From Aegilops tauschii subsp. strangulata (Eukaryota; Streptophyta; Magnoliopsida; Poales; Poaceae): DNA of 64,000 bases. This document shows positions 48,431 through 60,742 of this stretch, one piece after another. The stretch's first letter is position 1; every line of letters starts with the position of its first letter. A program made the position numbers and the translations under genes. The stretch is taken from NCBI RefSeq assembly GCF_002575655.3, contig NC_053040.3:154629148-154693147 (forward strand), given 5' to 3'. The notes beneath the pieces were generated by a model. That model had not been told where the DNA came from. It made no database searches and saw nothing but the letters and a program-made list of their open reading frames with translations.

Positions 48431-49155
48431 TCGTTATTCACTTAAATTGCATAAGAGCAATTTTAGCAGTGTTGTCATATGTTTTTCAAAACAGAAAAAA
48501 CAAAGTGTCATATCGACTCGATTGTTGTAATAACAGATAATACGATAAAATTAATTGAAAAGGTCATGATAGAGTCGCCATTTCATCCTTGAAACTCAAT
48601 ATTTAACGGTTGTGGGGGTGTATTTGGAGCTCACTCCATCTGAAAAAGGGATTGACGCGAAAGACATTTCCCCTCCGTGTTGATTTTCCAGCCCGCATTG
48701 CCGCTTCTTCTTCTTTGTTGTAGCCTCGTCGTTGAATGCTTCATGCCGTCCTCGGTCACCGCCAACGACACCATGGCCGCCTCCTCGACCTGAGCGTCTG
48801 ATCCCATCGTTTCAAAGTCGGATCCGGAGACTTCAACGGTCGTGTCTCCTACGCCTCCTGCATTTTCGACGATCGACCTCGATCCTGTCAACGAATAGTT
48901 CGGACCGGAGGTGCCTATGTGGCCACCTGGAGGCAGCAGCCTCCCTCCGTTAGGGCCACAATGCTCTCAGCGAAGGGGCATGGGAAGAAGAAAGGGAGGG
49001 GGAACGATGGTGCCTTTGCCCCTCCTTGCTTCCTCCCTGCAGCTGGCAAAACAAGGGTGGATTCCCAGTCGCACACCGGATCAACAACGACAATGAGGTG
49101 AAAAAAGCCATCATTTACCTTGTATTTTTAGGTTTTCATTCGATCGAATGCGAGG
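48431..49155. other. Unassigned intergenic sequence
   Basis: Short ORFs on both strands without recognisable domains. The stretch 48600-49090 is GC-rich and could be a decayed gene fragment or unknown repeat. It ends where an LTR begins at 49156. Confidence 0.4.
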
Positions 49156-50241
49156 TGATGATGACCCAAAAGTATAGGGGATCAATCGTAGTCCTTTTGA
49201 TAAGTAAGAGTGTCGAACCCAACGAGGAGCGAAGGAAATGACAAGTGGTTTTCAGCAAGGTATTTTCTGCAAGCACTGAAATTATCAGTAACAGGTAGTT
49301 TGATAGCAAGATAATTTGTAACGGACAAGTAACAGTAACGGTAAGTAAAGTGTAGCAAGGTAGACCAATCCTTTTATGGCAAAGGACAGGCCAAAACGGT
49401 CTCTTATAATAAGCAAATCGTTCTTGAGGGTACACGGGAATTTTATCTAGTCACTTTCATCATGTTGGTTTGATTCGTGTTCGCTATTTTGATAATTTGA
49501 TATGTGGGTGGCCGGTGCTTCGGTGTTGTTCTTACTTGAACAAACCTCCGACTTATGATTAACCCCCTCGCAAGCATCCGCAACTACAAGAAAAGTATTA
49601 AGATAAAATCTAACCATAGCATTAAACATTTGGATCCAAATCGGTCTCTTATGAAGTAGCGCATAAACTAGGGTTTAAGCTTCTGTCACTCTAGCAACCC
49701 ATCATCTAATAACTACTCAACATTGCGTTCCCTTAGGCCCAAATATGGTGAAGTGTCATGTAGTCGACATTCACATGACACCACTAAGGGAATCACAACA
49801 TACATATCATCAAAATATCGAACACATATCAAGTTCACATGATTACTTGCAACAAGATTTCTCTTGTGACCTCAAGAACAAAAGTAACTACTCACAAATA
49901 ATAATCATGCTCAAGATCATAGGGGTATTAAATAGCATAATGGATCTGAACATATAATCTTCCACCAAATAAACCGTATAGTAATCAACACTACTAGTCA
50001 CCCACAAGTACCAATCTGAGGTTCCGGTACAAAGATTGGACACAAGAGATGAACTAGGTTTTGAGAGGAGATGGTGTTGTTGAAGATGTTGATGGAGATT
50101 GGCCTCCCAAAGATGAGAGGGTTGTTGGTGATGACGATGGCTTCGATTTCCCACTCTGGGAGGGAAGTTCCCGCGGCAGAATCGCTCCACTGGAGGGCAA
50201 AAGTGCTCCTGCCCAAGTTCCGCCTCGAGACGGCGGCACTC
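49156..50241 (-). repeat. LTR of a minus-strand gypsy element, first segment (split)
   Basis: It begins TGATGATGACCCAAAAGTAT, a Triticeae gypsy LTR end, and continues to GGCGGCACTC at 50241, where the plus-strand Athila-like element is inserted. It resumes at 59675 (CATCCCGAAAG). Since the polypurine tract lies to the right of the second segment, this is the 3' LTR of a minus-oriented element. Confidence 0.75.
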
Positions 50242-51627
50242 TGATATGTCTCCATCGTATCTACTTTTCCAAACACTTTTTCCCTTGTTTTGGACTCTAA
50301 CTTGCATGATTTGAATGGAACTAACCCGGACTGACGTTGTTTTCAGCAGAATTGCCATGGTGTTATTTTTGTGCAGAAATAAAAGTTCTCGGAATGACCT
50401 GAAACTTCACAGAGAATATTTTTTGAATTGATAAAAAATATTGGCGAAAGAATCAAGGCCAGGGAGCCCACACCCTATCCACGAGGGTGGGGGCGCGCCC
50501 CCTGCCTCGTGGGCCCCCTGGGGCTCCACCGACCTCCACTCCAACTATATATATTCACGTTCGGGGAGAAAAAAAATCAAAGAGAAGGATTCATCACGTT
50601 TTACGATACGGAGCCACTGCCAAGCCCTAAACTCTCTCGGGAGGGCTGATCTGGAGTCTGTTCGGGGCTCCGGAGAGGGGAATCCTTCGCCGTCGTCATC
50701 ATCAACCTTCCTCCATCACCAATTTCATGATGCTCACCGCCGTGCGTGAGTAATTCCATCGTAGACTTGCTGGACGGTGATGGGTTGGATGAGATTTACC
50801 ATGTAATCGAGTTAGTTTTGTTAGGGTTTGATCCCTAGTATCCATTATGTTCTGAGATTGATGTTGCTATGACTTTGCTATGCTTAATGCTTGTCACTAG
50901 GGCCCGAGTGCCATGATTTCAGATCTGAACCTATTATGTTTTCATGAATATATGTGAGTTCTTGATCCTATCTTGCAAGTCTATAGTCACCTACTATGTG
51001 TTATGATCCGGCAACCCCGAAGTGACAATAATCGGGACCACTCCCGGTGATGACCGTAGTTTGAGGAGTTCATGTATTCACTAAGTGTTAATGCTTTGGT
51101 CCGGTACTCTATTAAAAGGAGGCCTTAATATCCCTTAGTTTCCAATAGGACCCCGCTGCCACGGGAGGGTAGGACAAAAGATGTCATGCAAGTTCTTTTT
51201 CATAAGCACATATGACTATATTCGGAATACATGCCTACATTACATTGATGAATTGGAGCTAGTTCTGTGTCACCCTATGTTATAACTATTGCATGAGGAA
51301 TCGCATCCGGCATAATTCTCCATCACCGATCCAATGCCTACGAGCTTTTCACATATTGATCTTTGCTTAGTTACTTCTCCGTTGCCACTGTTACAATTAC
51401 TACAAAACTGCTATTGTTACTTTTGCCACCGTTACCGCTACTTCCATACTACTTTGCTACTAAATACTTTGCTACAGATATTAAGTTATCCAGGTGTGGT
51501 TGAATTGACAACTTAGCTGCTAATACTTGAGAATATTCTTTGGCTCCCCTTGTGTCGAATCAATAAATTTGGGTTGAATACTCTACCCTCGAAAACTGTT
51601 GTGATCCCCTATACTTGTGGGTTATCA
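50242..51627 (+). repeat. 5' LTR of plus-strand Athila-like element
   Basis: It starts TGATATGTCTCCATCG and ends GTGGGTTATCA (1386 bp). The third codon-like position of the start differs from the 3' LTR (TGATACG). It contains CTATATATATTCACG near 50545, a likely core promoter. Confidence 0.9.
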
Positions 51628-51638
51628 AGACTATTTTT

Positions 51639-51656
51639 TGGTGCCGTTGCCGGGGA
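51639..51656 (+). other. Primer binding site (tRNA-Asp type, one change)
   Basis: TGGTGCCGTTGCCGGGGA, one base different from the other two Athila-like copies (TGGCGCC...). It lies 11 bases after the LTR. Confidence 0.8.
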
Positions 51657-51705
51657 CCATAGCTCTATTCTTTGAGTCACTTGGGATTTATATCTGCTGA
51701 TCACT

Positions 51706-54447
51706 ATGAGGAACTTGAAAGACGAGAAAACCAAAATTTATCCCTCAACCACGAGGGGAGGTAAGGAATTGCCATCTAGCTCTGCACTTGATTCTCCTTC
51801 TGTTTTGAGTAAACTTGCGACACCTAAACCTGATTCTGCTATTAATTCTGATATGTCGCATGTTATTGATGATGCCACTTCTGCTATGCATGATACTTAT
51901 GATGAAACTACTTCTATGCTTGATACTACTATGCCACTAGGTGAATTTCTTGATGAACAACTTGCTAGGGCTAGAGAGAATGAAATTATTGAAACTGATA
52001 ATATTGATGAAAGTGATGATGAAGATTCTCCCCCTAGATATGAATTGCCTGTTGTACCTGAGGGTTATGTTATGGATGAAGAAACTGCTAGAGATTTTCT
52101 TGCTTGCAATGATGGATATGATCTTAAGAAATTATTAGCTAAGCTGAAAGAAAAATCTTTGAATGCTAGAATGAAATATGACCCTGTTTTTGCTACTTCA
52201 CCTATCTATATTTTCGATAAGGATTATGATTTCTCTGTCGATCCTGAGATAATTACTTTGGTTGAATCTGATCCTTTCTATGGCTATGAATCTGAAACTG
52301 TTGTGGCACATCTTACTAAATTTAATGATATAGCCACCCTGTTCACTAATGATGAGAAAACTCGCTACTACTATATCCTTAAGTTATTTCCGTTCTCATT
52401 GAAGGGTGATGCTAAAGTATGGTTTAATTCTCTTGATCCTGGTTGTGTGCGTAGTCCCCAGGATATGATTTATTACTTCTCTGCTAAATATTCCTCCGCT
52501 CATAAGAAACAAGTTGCTTTAAGGGAAATATATAATTTTGTGCAAATTGAAGAAGAGAGTCTCCCACAAGCTTGGGGGAGGCTTCTCCAATTACTTAATG
52601 CTTTGCCTGATCATCCTCTCAAGAAAAATGAAATACTTGATATCTTTTATAATGGACTAATAGATGCTTCCAGAGACCACCTAGATAGTTGTGCTGGTTG
52701 TGTTTTCAGGGAAAGAACAGTTGATCAAGCTGAATTGCTATTGAATAATATGTTGACTAATGAAAATAATTGGACACTTCCTGAACCAACTCCTAAGCCA
52801 ACTCCGAAGAAAAGGGGTATTCTATTTCTCAGTCCTGAAGATATGCAAGAGGCAAAGAAATCTATGAAAGGAAAGGGTATTAAAGCTGAAGATGTTAAGA
52901 ATTTACCACCTATTGAAGAAATACATGGTCTTGATAACCCGACACAGGTAGTAAAGGTAAATTCTCTTTATAGATTTGATGAAGGTGATATTCCTCGTTA
53001 TAAGTCTGCTAGCCAATGCTTAGATGAGTTTGATAATTTTATTGTTAAACAAGAAAACTTCAATGCTTATGTTGGTAGACAATTGAAACGTAATGCTTAT
53101 ATGATTAAACACTTGAGTGATTGTATGTCTAGAGTTAAAGGTGAACTTAAACTCATTAGTAAACATGCTTCTATGGTTACCACTCAAGTAGAACAAGTGC
53201 TTAAAGCTCAGAATGATTTGCTCAATGAATTAAATAATAAGAAAAAGGATAATGTTGTTAGAGTTATGACTAGAGGGGGTAAAATGACTCAGGAACCTTT
53301 GTATCCTGAGGGCCACCCTAAGAGAATTGAGTAGGATTCTCAGAGAACTAATGTTGATGCACCTAGTCCTTCTAAAAAGAAGAAAAAGAAAAATGATAGG
53401 ACTTTGCATGCTTCTAGTGAACATGTTGTTGACACACCTGAGAATCCCAATGATATTGCTATCTCTGATGCGGAAACACAATCTGGTAATGAACATGAAC
53501 CTAGTGATAATATTAAAGATGATGTTCATGTTGATGCTCAACCTAGTAATGAGAATGATGTAGAGATTGAACCTGCTGTTGATCTTGATAACCCACAATC
53601 AAAGAATCAACGTTATGATAAGAGAGACTTCGTTGCTAGGAAGCACGGTAAAGAAAGAGAACCATGGGTTCAGAAACCCATGCCTTTTCCTCCCAAACCA
53701 TCCAAGAAAAAGGATGATGAGGATTTTGAGCGCTTTGCTTAAATGATTAGACATATCTTCTTGCGTATGCGTTTTACTGATATGCTTAAAATGAATCCTT
53801 ATGCTAAGTACATGAAAGATATTGTCACAAATAAAAGAAAGATACCGGAAGCTGAAATTTCCACCATGCTTGCTAATTATACTTTTAAGGGTGGAATACC
53901 TAAGAAACTAGGAGATCCAGGAGTACCAACTATACCATGCTCCATTAAAAGAAACTATGTTAGAACTGCTTTATGTGATCTTGGAGCCGGTGTTAGTGTT
54001 ATGCCTCTCCCTTTATATCGTAGACTTAATTTGAATAAGTTGACACCTACTGAAATATCTTTGCAAATGGCCGATAAATCAACCGCTATACCTGTCGGTA
54101 TTTGTGAGGATGTGCCTGTTGTAGTTGCAAACGTTACTATTTTAACGGACTTTGTTATTCTTGATATTCCCGAGGACGATAGTATGTCGATTATCCTTGG
54201 TAGACCCTTTTTGAATACTGCAGGGGCTGTTATTGATTGCAACAAAGGCAATGTCACTTTTCATGTTAATGATAATGAGCATACGGTACACTTTTCGAGG
54301 AAACAACCTCAAGTCCACAGTATCAATTCTATTGGAAAATTTTCAACTATTACTATTGGAGGTTTTGAATTTCCTCTTCCCACTGTCAAGAAGAGATATG
54401 ATATTCTTATTGTTGGGGATGTGCATATCCCTATTGAGGTAACCTAG
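51706..54447 (+). pseudogene. gag-protease of plus-strand Athila-like element, two in-frame stops
   Basis: One frame of 914 codons runs from ATG 51706 (MRNLKDEK) to TAG at 54445, broken only by TAG at 53332-53334 and TAA at 53740-53742. The inverted copy has GAA (Glu) at the second site. The N-terminal gag is acidic (51900-52060). The gag core has WFNSLDPGC, then a coiled-coil-like stretch at about 53000-53250, a Lys-rich basic patch (SKKKKKKND) and the aspartic protease near codon 757 (LCDLGAGVSVMP, IILGRPFLNTAGA). No zinc knuckle was seen. It would form particles with enzymes supplied in trans; the present copy would yield only gag unless stops are read through. Confidence 0.85.
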
Positions 54448-55227
54448 TGTTATTCGAAATTTCTCCGGTTCCATGTTATTCGAAAAGAGTTTGTTAATAA
54501 GACTTGATCAACCTTGTTAGTGGATTCCTTTTGATGAGCATGAGATGGATGAAGTTAGAAAGCACAACTCCCTGTACCCTCCTTTTCTTTCTGTTATTTA
54601 GAATAAATAAAGCAAAAATAGTATTTTCTGTCTGTTTTCTGAATTATCGTTGCAATAAAAAATACCCCGAAAATAAAAGTTCTCCAAATGCCCTGAAAAT
54701 GAAATATGATTTTTTCTAGAATATTTGAGAATAGTTGGCACTGAGAACACATCAGGGGGAGCAAGCACCTGGCCACGAGGGTCCAGGGCGCGCCCACCCC
54801 CTAGGCGCGCCCCCTGCCTCGTGGGCCCCTAGTGGCCCCCTCCACTTATTCCTGCACCCACACACTCCTTCCTCCCAAAAAATCACCAACCAGCTCAAGC
54901 ACGAGTTCTAGCTCATCTTGCTGCGATTTTCAATCTCCTTGCTCAAAGCTCCACTCACAAAACTGCTTTGGGGGATTGTTCTTCGGTATGTGACTCCTCC
55001 AATGGTCCAATTAGTTTTTATTCTAGTGCTTTATTCATTACAAATTTTTGCTGCCTAGGTGACCCTGTTCTTGAGCTTGCATGTCAAATTTATATGGTCC
55101 CAAGTAGTTCTAATGCATGATATAGTCTCTAGGCACTTGTGGGAGTAGTTGCTATCAATTTTGTTGAGTTTGGTTCACTTTTATTTTGAGTTACTAAATT
55201 TTTTAGAAATTTTTCAGAGGAAGAAAT

Positions 55228-56253
55228 ATGTTTAGGAAAATGTACCACGGTGGTTCTTCAAGGAAGGAAGGACCCAGGCCCGCAATACGTGAGCCGGACC
55301 ATGAACTACCAAGAGAAGCTCAAGTGCGGCCTTGTGAATGGTCGTCAGAAGATTTCATGGTCCAAGCAGGAATTAAGAGGGAATTTGACGCATATGTGCG
55401 TAATGCTGAACTTGAGGGCTTCATGCTAGATAAGTGCCCTAAGTATTATCACCTAACTGATTCCTTTGTGAGAAGGTTCAAATTTACATCTTCACGCAAT
55501 TCTCACACTGTCCTATTTGATCTCTATGGTAAATCTTATACTATGGACTTAGAAGATTTTAATACTGCTTGTAAACTTCCACAATGGGGTAGTGCTAGTG
55601 AACCTCGCAAATTTGAGTTTAAAGATTTTCTTGCTAGTATCACCGTGGGGGAATCTAGAGAGATAACACAAGCTACCATAGGGAGCATTCATTTTCATGC
55701 TACACATTATTTTGCTCTCTTTATAGGTAGATGCATAAACGGTAAGGACGAGGCATGTCACATGTGTGTCCCTGACCTTAGTGTTCTCAAGAGTGCCGTA
55801 TTAGGAGATAAACAATATAACTTGGGGGCCATTGTTGCACGAAGGTTGCATAATAATGGTTTAAGTGGAGACTTGTTTGGTGGGATTTATGCAACCCGTG
55901 TGGCTAATTTTCTTGAGATACCCATACATGAAAATGATATGGAATTGCCTCCCGCTTATCTAGATTATGATGCTATGGTTCACCATCAGTTTATTGAGAG
56001 GAATGAACAACCTCTCCAGTACCGACTAATGTTTGACAGGCGCCGCACTTTCCATGTTGCTCTCCCTGCTCCTACTTTCTTTGACTTTCAAGCAAAAGGG
56101 AGATATATTATAACCAGGGAGGAGACAAACGAGTATAAGAGGAGGATGGAGGCAGCTCGCCTCCAAGCTGTAGCTCATGAGGCAATAACTGCTGCTTCTC
56201 AGTACGACCCCAGCTACAACTTTAGATATCCGCCAGGCCAGCCGTGGCCCTAG
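55228..56253 (+). CDS. Second ORF of Athila-like element, 341 residues, intact
   Basis: An intact frame from MFRKMYHGG to QPWP. It lies 780 bases after the protease and on the same strand. No transmembrane segment or enzyme motif is evident. The central region (residues 90-200: SYTMDLEDFNTACKLPQWGS, then GRCINGKDEACHMCVPDL) and the C-terminal basic helix (EETNEYKRRMEAARLQ) are the most distinctive. The inverted copy at 8162-9024 shows clear homology across most of the length. Related Athila-type elements carry an extra ORF downstream that has been compared to env. I see no signal peptide or membrane anchor, so an envelope role is not supported here. Function unknown. Confidence 0.85.
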   Translation: MFRKMYHGGSSRKEGPRPAIREPDHELPREAQVRPCEWSSEDFMVQAGIKREFDAYVRNAELEGFMLDKCPKYYHLTDSFVRRFKFTSSRNSHTVLFDLYGKSYTMDLEDFNTACKLPQWGSASEPRKFEFKDFLASITVGESREITQATIGSIHFHATHYFALFIGRCINGKDEACHMCVPDLSVLKSAVLGDKQYNLGAIVARRLHNNGLSGDLFGGIYATRVANFLEIPIHENDMELPPAYLDYDAMVHHQFIERNEQPLQYRLMFDRRRTFHVALPAPTFFDFQAKGRYIITREETNEYKRRMEAARLQAVAHEAITAASQYDPSYNFRYPPGQPWP

Positions 56254-58282
56254 ACCAACTTAGGCCAAAAGCCTAAGCTTGGGGGAGTACGTATTTCTCA
56301 CCGACATTACATTCATGTTCACACACTCATTCTTGTTGTCGGTGATCATATTTTTTCATTGTACTATCCATGCTAGTTATTTTCTTTTCTAGTCTTCTTC
56401 TTGTGTGTTTGAAAAACCTTAAGAAAAATAAAAAAATAGTTGTAGCTTTTAGTTAGTTTACTTTCCATGCCTGTAGTAGTAGTAATTAAAAGAAAACCCA
56501 AAAAGATTTCTTGTTCTTCTTTTGCTTGTTGGGAGCTTTCCCGTGTAAATAGTTTTATTTCTTTTCTTTTCTTTGGGGGTCGAGAGGAGAAGACCATAAT
56601 GAAAATGTTGTAGTGGCTCTTATATGCATTATTGTTGATTTAACAAAGAACCCATAGCACCTTGTCTTCTCCTTTGTATCAGATGCTTGCAGATTCCAGC
56701 TTAGTCAAATGCACGTGCACTATTATTATTATATACACCGTTCGGTTGTGCAAGTGAAAGGCAATAATGACGATATATGATGGACTGATTGAGATGAGAG
56801 AAGCTGGTATGAAATCGACCTCTCTTGTTTTTGTAAATATGATTAGTTCATCGTTCCTGATTCAGCCTATTATGAATGAAACATGTTTGCAATGACAATT
56901 AGAGATTATAGTTGCTTATGCCATGCTTAATTTGCTAAGAGTTATAATGGTTTACCTTGCATGCCAACATGCTATTAAAATGGTTGTGATGTGGTATGAT
57001 AGGGTGGGATCCTCCTTTGAATGATTCAAGTGGCTTGACTTGGCACATGTTCATGCATGTAGTTGAAACAAAATCAACATAGCCTCCACGATATTTATGT
57101 TCATGGTGGATTATATCCTACTGATGCTTGCACTCAATGTTTATTAATTTTAATGCATGTTCATGACTGTTGTCGCTCTCTAGTTGGTCGCTTCCCAGTC
57201 TCTTTCTAGCCTTCACTTGTACTAAGCGGGAACACTGCTTGTGCATCCACTTCCATAAACCCCAAAGTTATTCCATATGAGTCCACCATACCTTCCTATA
57301 TGCGGTATCTACCTGTCGTTCCAAGTAAATTTGTATGTGCCAAACTCTAAACCTTCAAATGAAATTCTATTTTGCATGCTCGAATAGCTCATGTACCAAC
57401 TAGGGTTGTCTGTATCTTCCATGCTAGGCGGGTTATTCTCAAGAGGAGTGGACTCCGCTCCTCACTCACGAGAAAATGGCTAGTCACCGGGATGCCCAGT
57501 CCCATGCTCTAAGCAAATCAAATCGAAATAATTGCAAACAAAACTCCCCCAGGGCTGTTGCTAGTTGGAGGCACTCGTTGTTTCAAGCAAGCCATGGATT
57601 GATGCTTGTTGGTGGTGGGGGAGTATAAACTTTACCATTCTGCTTGGGAACCGCCTATAATGTGTGTAGCATGGAAGATATCGAGATCTCTCGGTTGTTA
57701 TGTTGACAATGAAAGTATGCCGCTCAAAATATTATTTATCTCTGCTTTAAAATCGAGCTCTGGCACCTCTACAAATCTCTGCTTCCCTCTGGGAAGGGCC
57801 TATCTATTTACTTTTATGTTGAGTCATCACCCTCTTATTAAAAAGCACCAGCTGGAGAGCATCGCTGTCATTTGCATCCATTACTATTAATTTATATTGG
57901 GTATGACTATGACTGGATCTCTTTTACCATGAATTACAATGTTTAGCCAGTCCTTGATCTTCAGAGGTGCTCTGCATTTATGTTTTGCGGTCTCAGAAAG
58001 GGCTAGCGGGATACCATCTTGTTATATCATATTATGATTGTTTTGAGAAAGTGTTGTCATCCGAGATTTATTATTATTGCTCGCTAGTTGATTATGCCAT
58101 TGATATGAGTAAATATGAGACCTAAGTGTTATTGTGAATATGGTTAGTTCACAATCTTCGCTGAAAACTTGAATGCTGGCTTTACATATTTACAACAACA
58201 AGAGCAAACAGATTTTGTAAAAGTTTTTCTTTATCACTTTCAGTTTGGCAACTGAATTGCTTGAGGACAAGCAAAGGTTTAA
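56254..58282 (+). other. Long non-coding 3' interior of Athila-like element
   Basis: About 2 kb of AT-rich sequence without credible ORFs, RT or integrase motifs. It begins with AAGCCTAAGCTTGGGGGAGT at 56270, a motif resembling the polypurine tract before the 3' LTR. Confidence 0.7.
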
Positions 58283-58294
58283 GCTTGGGGGAGT
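58283..58294 (+). other. Polypurine tract of plus-strand Athila-like element
   Basis: GCTTGGGGGAGT directly precedes the TGATACG start of the 3' LTR. Confidence 0.75.
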
Positions 58295-59669
58295 TGATAC
58301 GTCTCCATCGTCTCTACTTTTCCAAACACTTTTGCCCTTGTTTTGGACTCTAACTTGCATGATTTGAATGGAACTAACCCGGACTGACGCTGTTTTCAGC
58401 AGAATTGCCATGGTGTTATTTTTGTGCAGAAATAAAAGTTCTCGGAATGACCTGAAACTTCACGGATTTTTTTTGAATTAATAAAAAATACTGGCGAAAG
58501 AATCAAGGCCAAGGGGCCCACACCCTATCCACGAGGGTGGGGGGCGCGCCCCCTGCCTCGTGGGCCCCCTGGTGCTCCACCGACCTCAAATCCAACTATA
58601 TATATTCACGTTCGGGGAGAAAAAAATCAGAGAGAAGGATTCATTGCGTTTTACGATACGGAGCCGCCGCCAAGCCCTAAACTCTCTCGGGAGGGCTGAT
58701 CTGGAGTCCGTTCGTGGCTCCGGAGAGGGGAATCCGTCGCCATCGTCATCATCAACCTTCCTCCATCACCAATTTCATGATGCTCACCGCCGTGCGTGAG
58801 TAATTCCATCGTAGGCTTGCTGGACGGTGATGGGTTGGATGAGATTTACCATGTAATTGAGTTAGTTTTGTTAGGGTTTGATCCCTAGTATCCATTATGT
58901 TCTGAGATTGATGTTGCTATGACTTTGCTATGCTTAATGCTTGTAACTAGGGCCCGAGTGCCATGATTTCAGATCTGAACCTATTATGTTTTCATGAATA
59001 TATGTGAGTTCTTGATTCTATCTTGCAAGTCTATAGTCACCTACTATGTGTTATGATCCGGCAACCCGAAGTGAAAATAATCAGGACCACTCACGGTGAT
59101 GACCGTAGTTTGAGGAGTTCATGTATTCACTAAGTGTTAATGCTTTGGTCCGGTACTCTATTAAAAGGAGGCCTTAATATCCCTTAGTTTCCAATAGGAC
59201 CCCGCTGCCACGGGAGGGTAGGACAAAAGATGTCATGCAAGTTCTTTTGCATAAGCACGTATGACTATATTTATGCCTACATTACATTGATGAATTGGAG
59301 CTAGTTCTGTGTCACCCTATGTTATAACTATTGCATGAGGAATCGCATCCGGCATAATTCTCCATCACCGATCCAATGCCTACGAGCTTTTCACATATTG
59401 ATCTTTGCTTAGTTACTTTTCCGTTGCCACTGTTACAATTACTACAAAACTGCTACTGCTACTTTTGCCATCGTTACCGCTACTTCCATACTACTTTGCT
59501 ACTAAATACTTTGCTGCAGATATTAAGTTATCCAGGTGTGGTTGAATTGACAACTTAGCTGCTAATACTTGAGAATATTCTTTGGCTCCCCTTGTGTCGA
59601 ATCAATAAATTTGGGTTGAATACTCTACCCTCAAAAACTGTTGTGATCCCCTATACTTGTGGGTTATCA
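58295..59669 (+). repeat. 3' LTR of plus-strand Athila-like element
   Basis: It is 1375 bp from TGATACGTCTCC to GGGTTATCA. It differs from the 5' LTR by scattered substitutions and small indels, including a deletion of about ten bases near 59270, so the insertion is not recent. Confidence 0.9.
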
Positions 59670-59674
59670 CGCTC

Positions 59675-60089
59675 CATCCCGAAAGTCCTCTCCTTATTTT
59701 TTCTAAGTCGAAATGACCTATATACCAGAAGATGGGCACCAGAGGTGGGCTGGGCTAAGCACAACCTACCAGGGCGCGCCTGGGGGCCTGGCGCGCGCTG
59801 GTGTCTTGTGCTCACCAGGTGGCCCCCCTCCGGTAGTTATTTGCTCCAGTATTTTTCATATATCCCAAAACAATTCTCCATAAATTTTCAGCTCATTTGG
59901 AGATGTGCGGAATAGGTAACTCTGACATAGCTTTTTCAGGTCCAGAATTCCGGTTGCCGGCATTCTCCCTCTTTGTCTAAACCTTGCATATTATGAGAGA
60001 AAAGGCATTAGAATCACTCCGTAAAACATTATTATGCATAAAACATTATAAATAGCAGTAGAAAAACATGATGCAAAATGGACGTATCA
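59675..60089 (-). repeat. LTR of minus-strand gypsy element, second segment (split)
   Basis: It continues the LTR interrupted at 50241 and ends GGACGTATCA at 60089. On the minus strand the LTR begins TGATACGTCCATTTTGCATC. The combined length is about 1.5 kb. Confidence 0.75.
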
Positions 60090-60742
60090 ACTCCCCCAAG
60101 CTTAGACCTCGCTTGTCCTCAAGCGAAAAACCGATATCGAAAAACATGCCCACATGCTTAGAGAGAGGTGTCGATAAAAACAAAATACGGACATAGAAGC
60201 ATCATGCTTATTATTATAACAGCAACAAACTTTATCATAGAACTTTATCACATAACTTTATCATATAACTTCTCATGAAGAAGTAACAATTTAGCACAAC
60301 ATCGAAGTAAAAGCATAAACTCTATTGAAAACCAACAAACTATGTTCTCAGTCAACTTTGCAACTACAATTCATCATCTTTTCAGGAAAGGGTCTCGTAT
60401 CGAAGCCTTTTGGCAAGTCCACATACTCAACCATCATATAGTCTTCTATGATTGCTAACACTCACCTCATACACATGAGCAAAATGTTTCAACCAAACAC
60501 ATAGAAAGATAGGGTCTTATAGTTTCGCCTCCCAACGTATTCACCTCAAGGGTGATGTCAATAATAATAATTCATGCTCACTCATATCCAACTGGATATA
60601 TGTGCCTAGATCTTTCCTCACCACATGATGCTTGCAAAAAGAGAAAAATAAAAAGGAATAGGAAAGAATACTTTGACTCTTGCATAAAAGTAAATACATA
60701 AAAGTAAAAGATAGGCCCTTTGTAGAGGGAAGCTATTGGGGA
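60090..60742 (-). mobile_element. Internal 3' remnant of the minus-strand gypsy element
   Basis: It starts with ACTCCCCCAAGCTTAGAC, the complement of a GCTTGGGGGAGT polypurine tract, followed by AT-rich sequence without coding capacity. It stops at 60742, where another LTR begins. The rest of the element is either beyond that insertion or lost. Confidence 0.65.

Larger units (their letters stand above)
50242..59669 (+). mobile_element. Full-length Athila-like non-autonomous gypsy element, plus strand
   Basis: It runs 5' LTR (50242-51627), primer site (51639-51656), gag-protease (51706-54447), second ORF (55228-56253), a long non-coding interior, polypurine tract (58283-58294) and 3' LTR (58295-59669). 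Flanks CACTC (50237-50241) and CGCTC (59670-59674) look like a target duplication with one substitution. No RT, RNase H or integrase motif is present in 9.4 kb, so it depends on enzymes from another element. It is the same family as the minus-strand element at 7933-13582. Confidence 0.9.
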
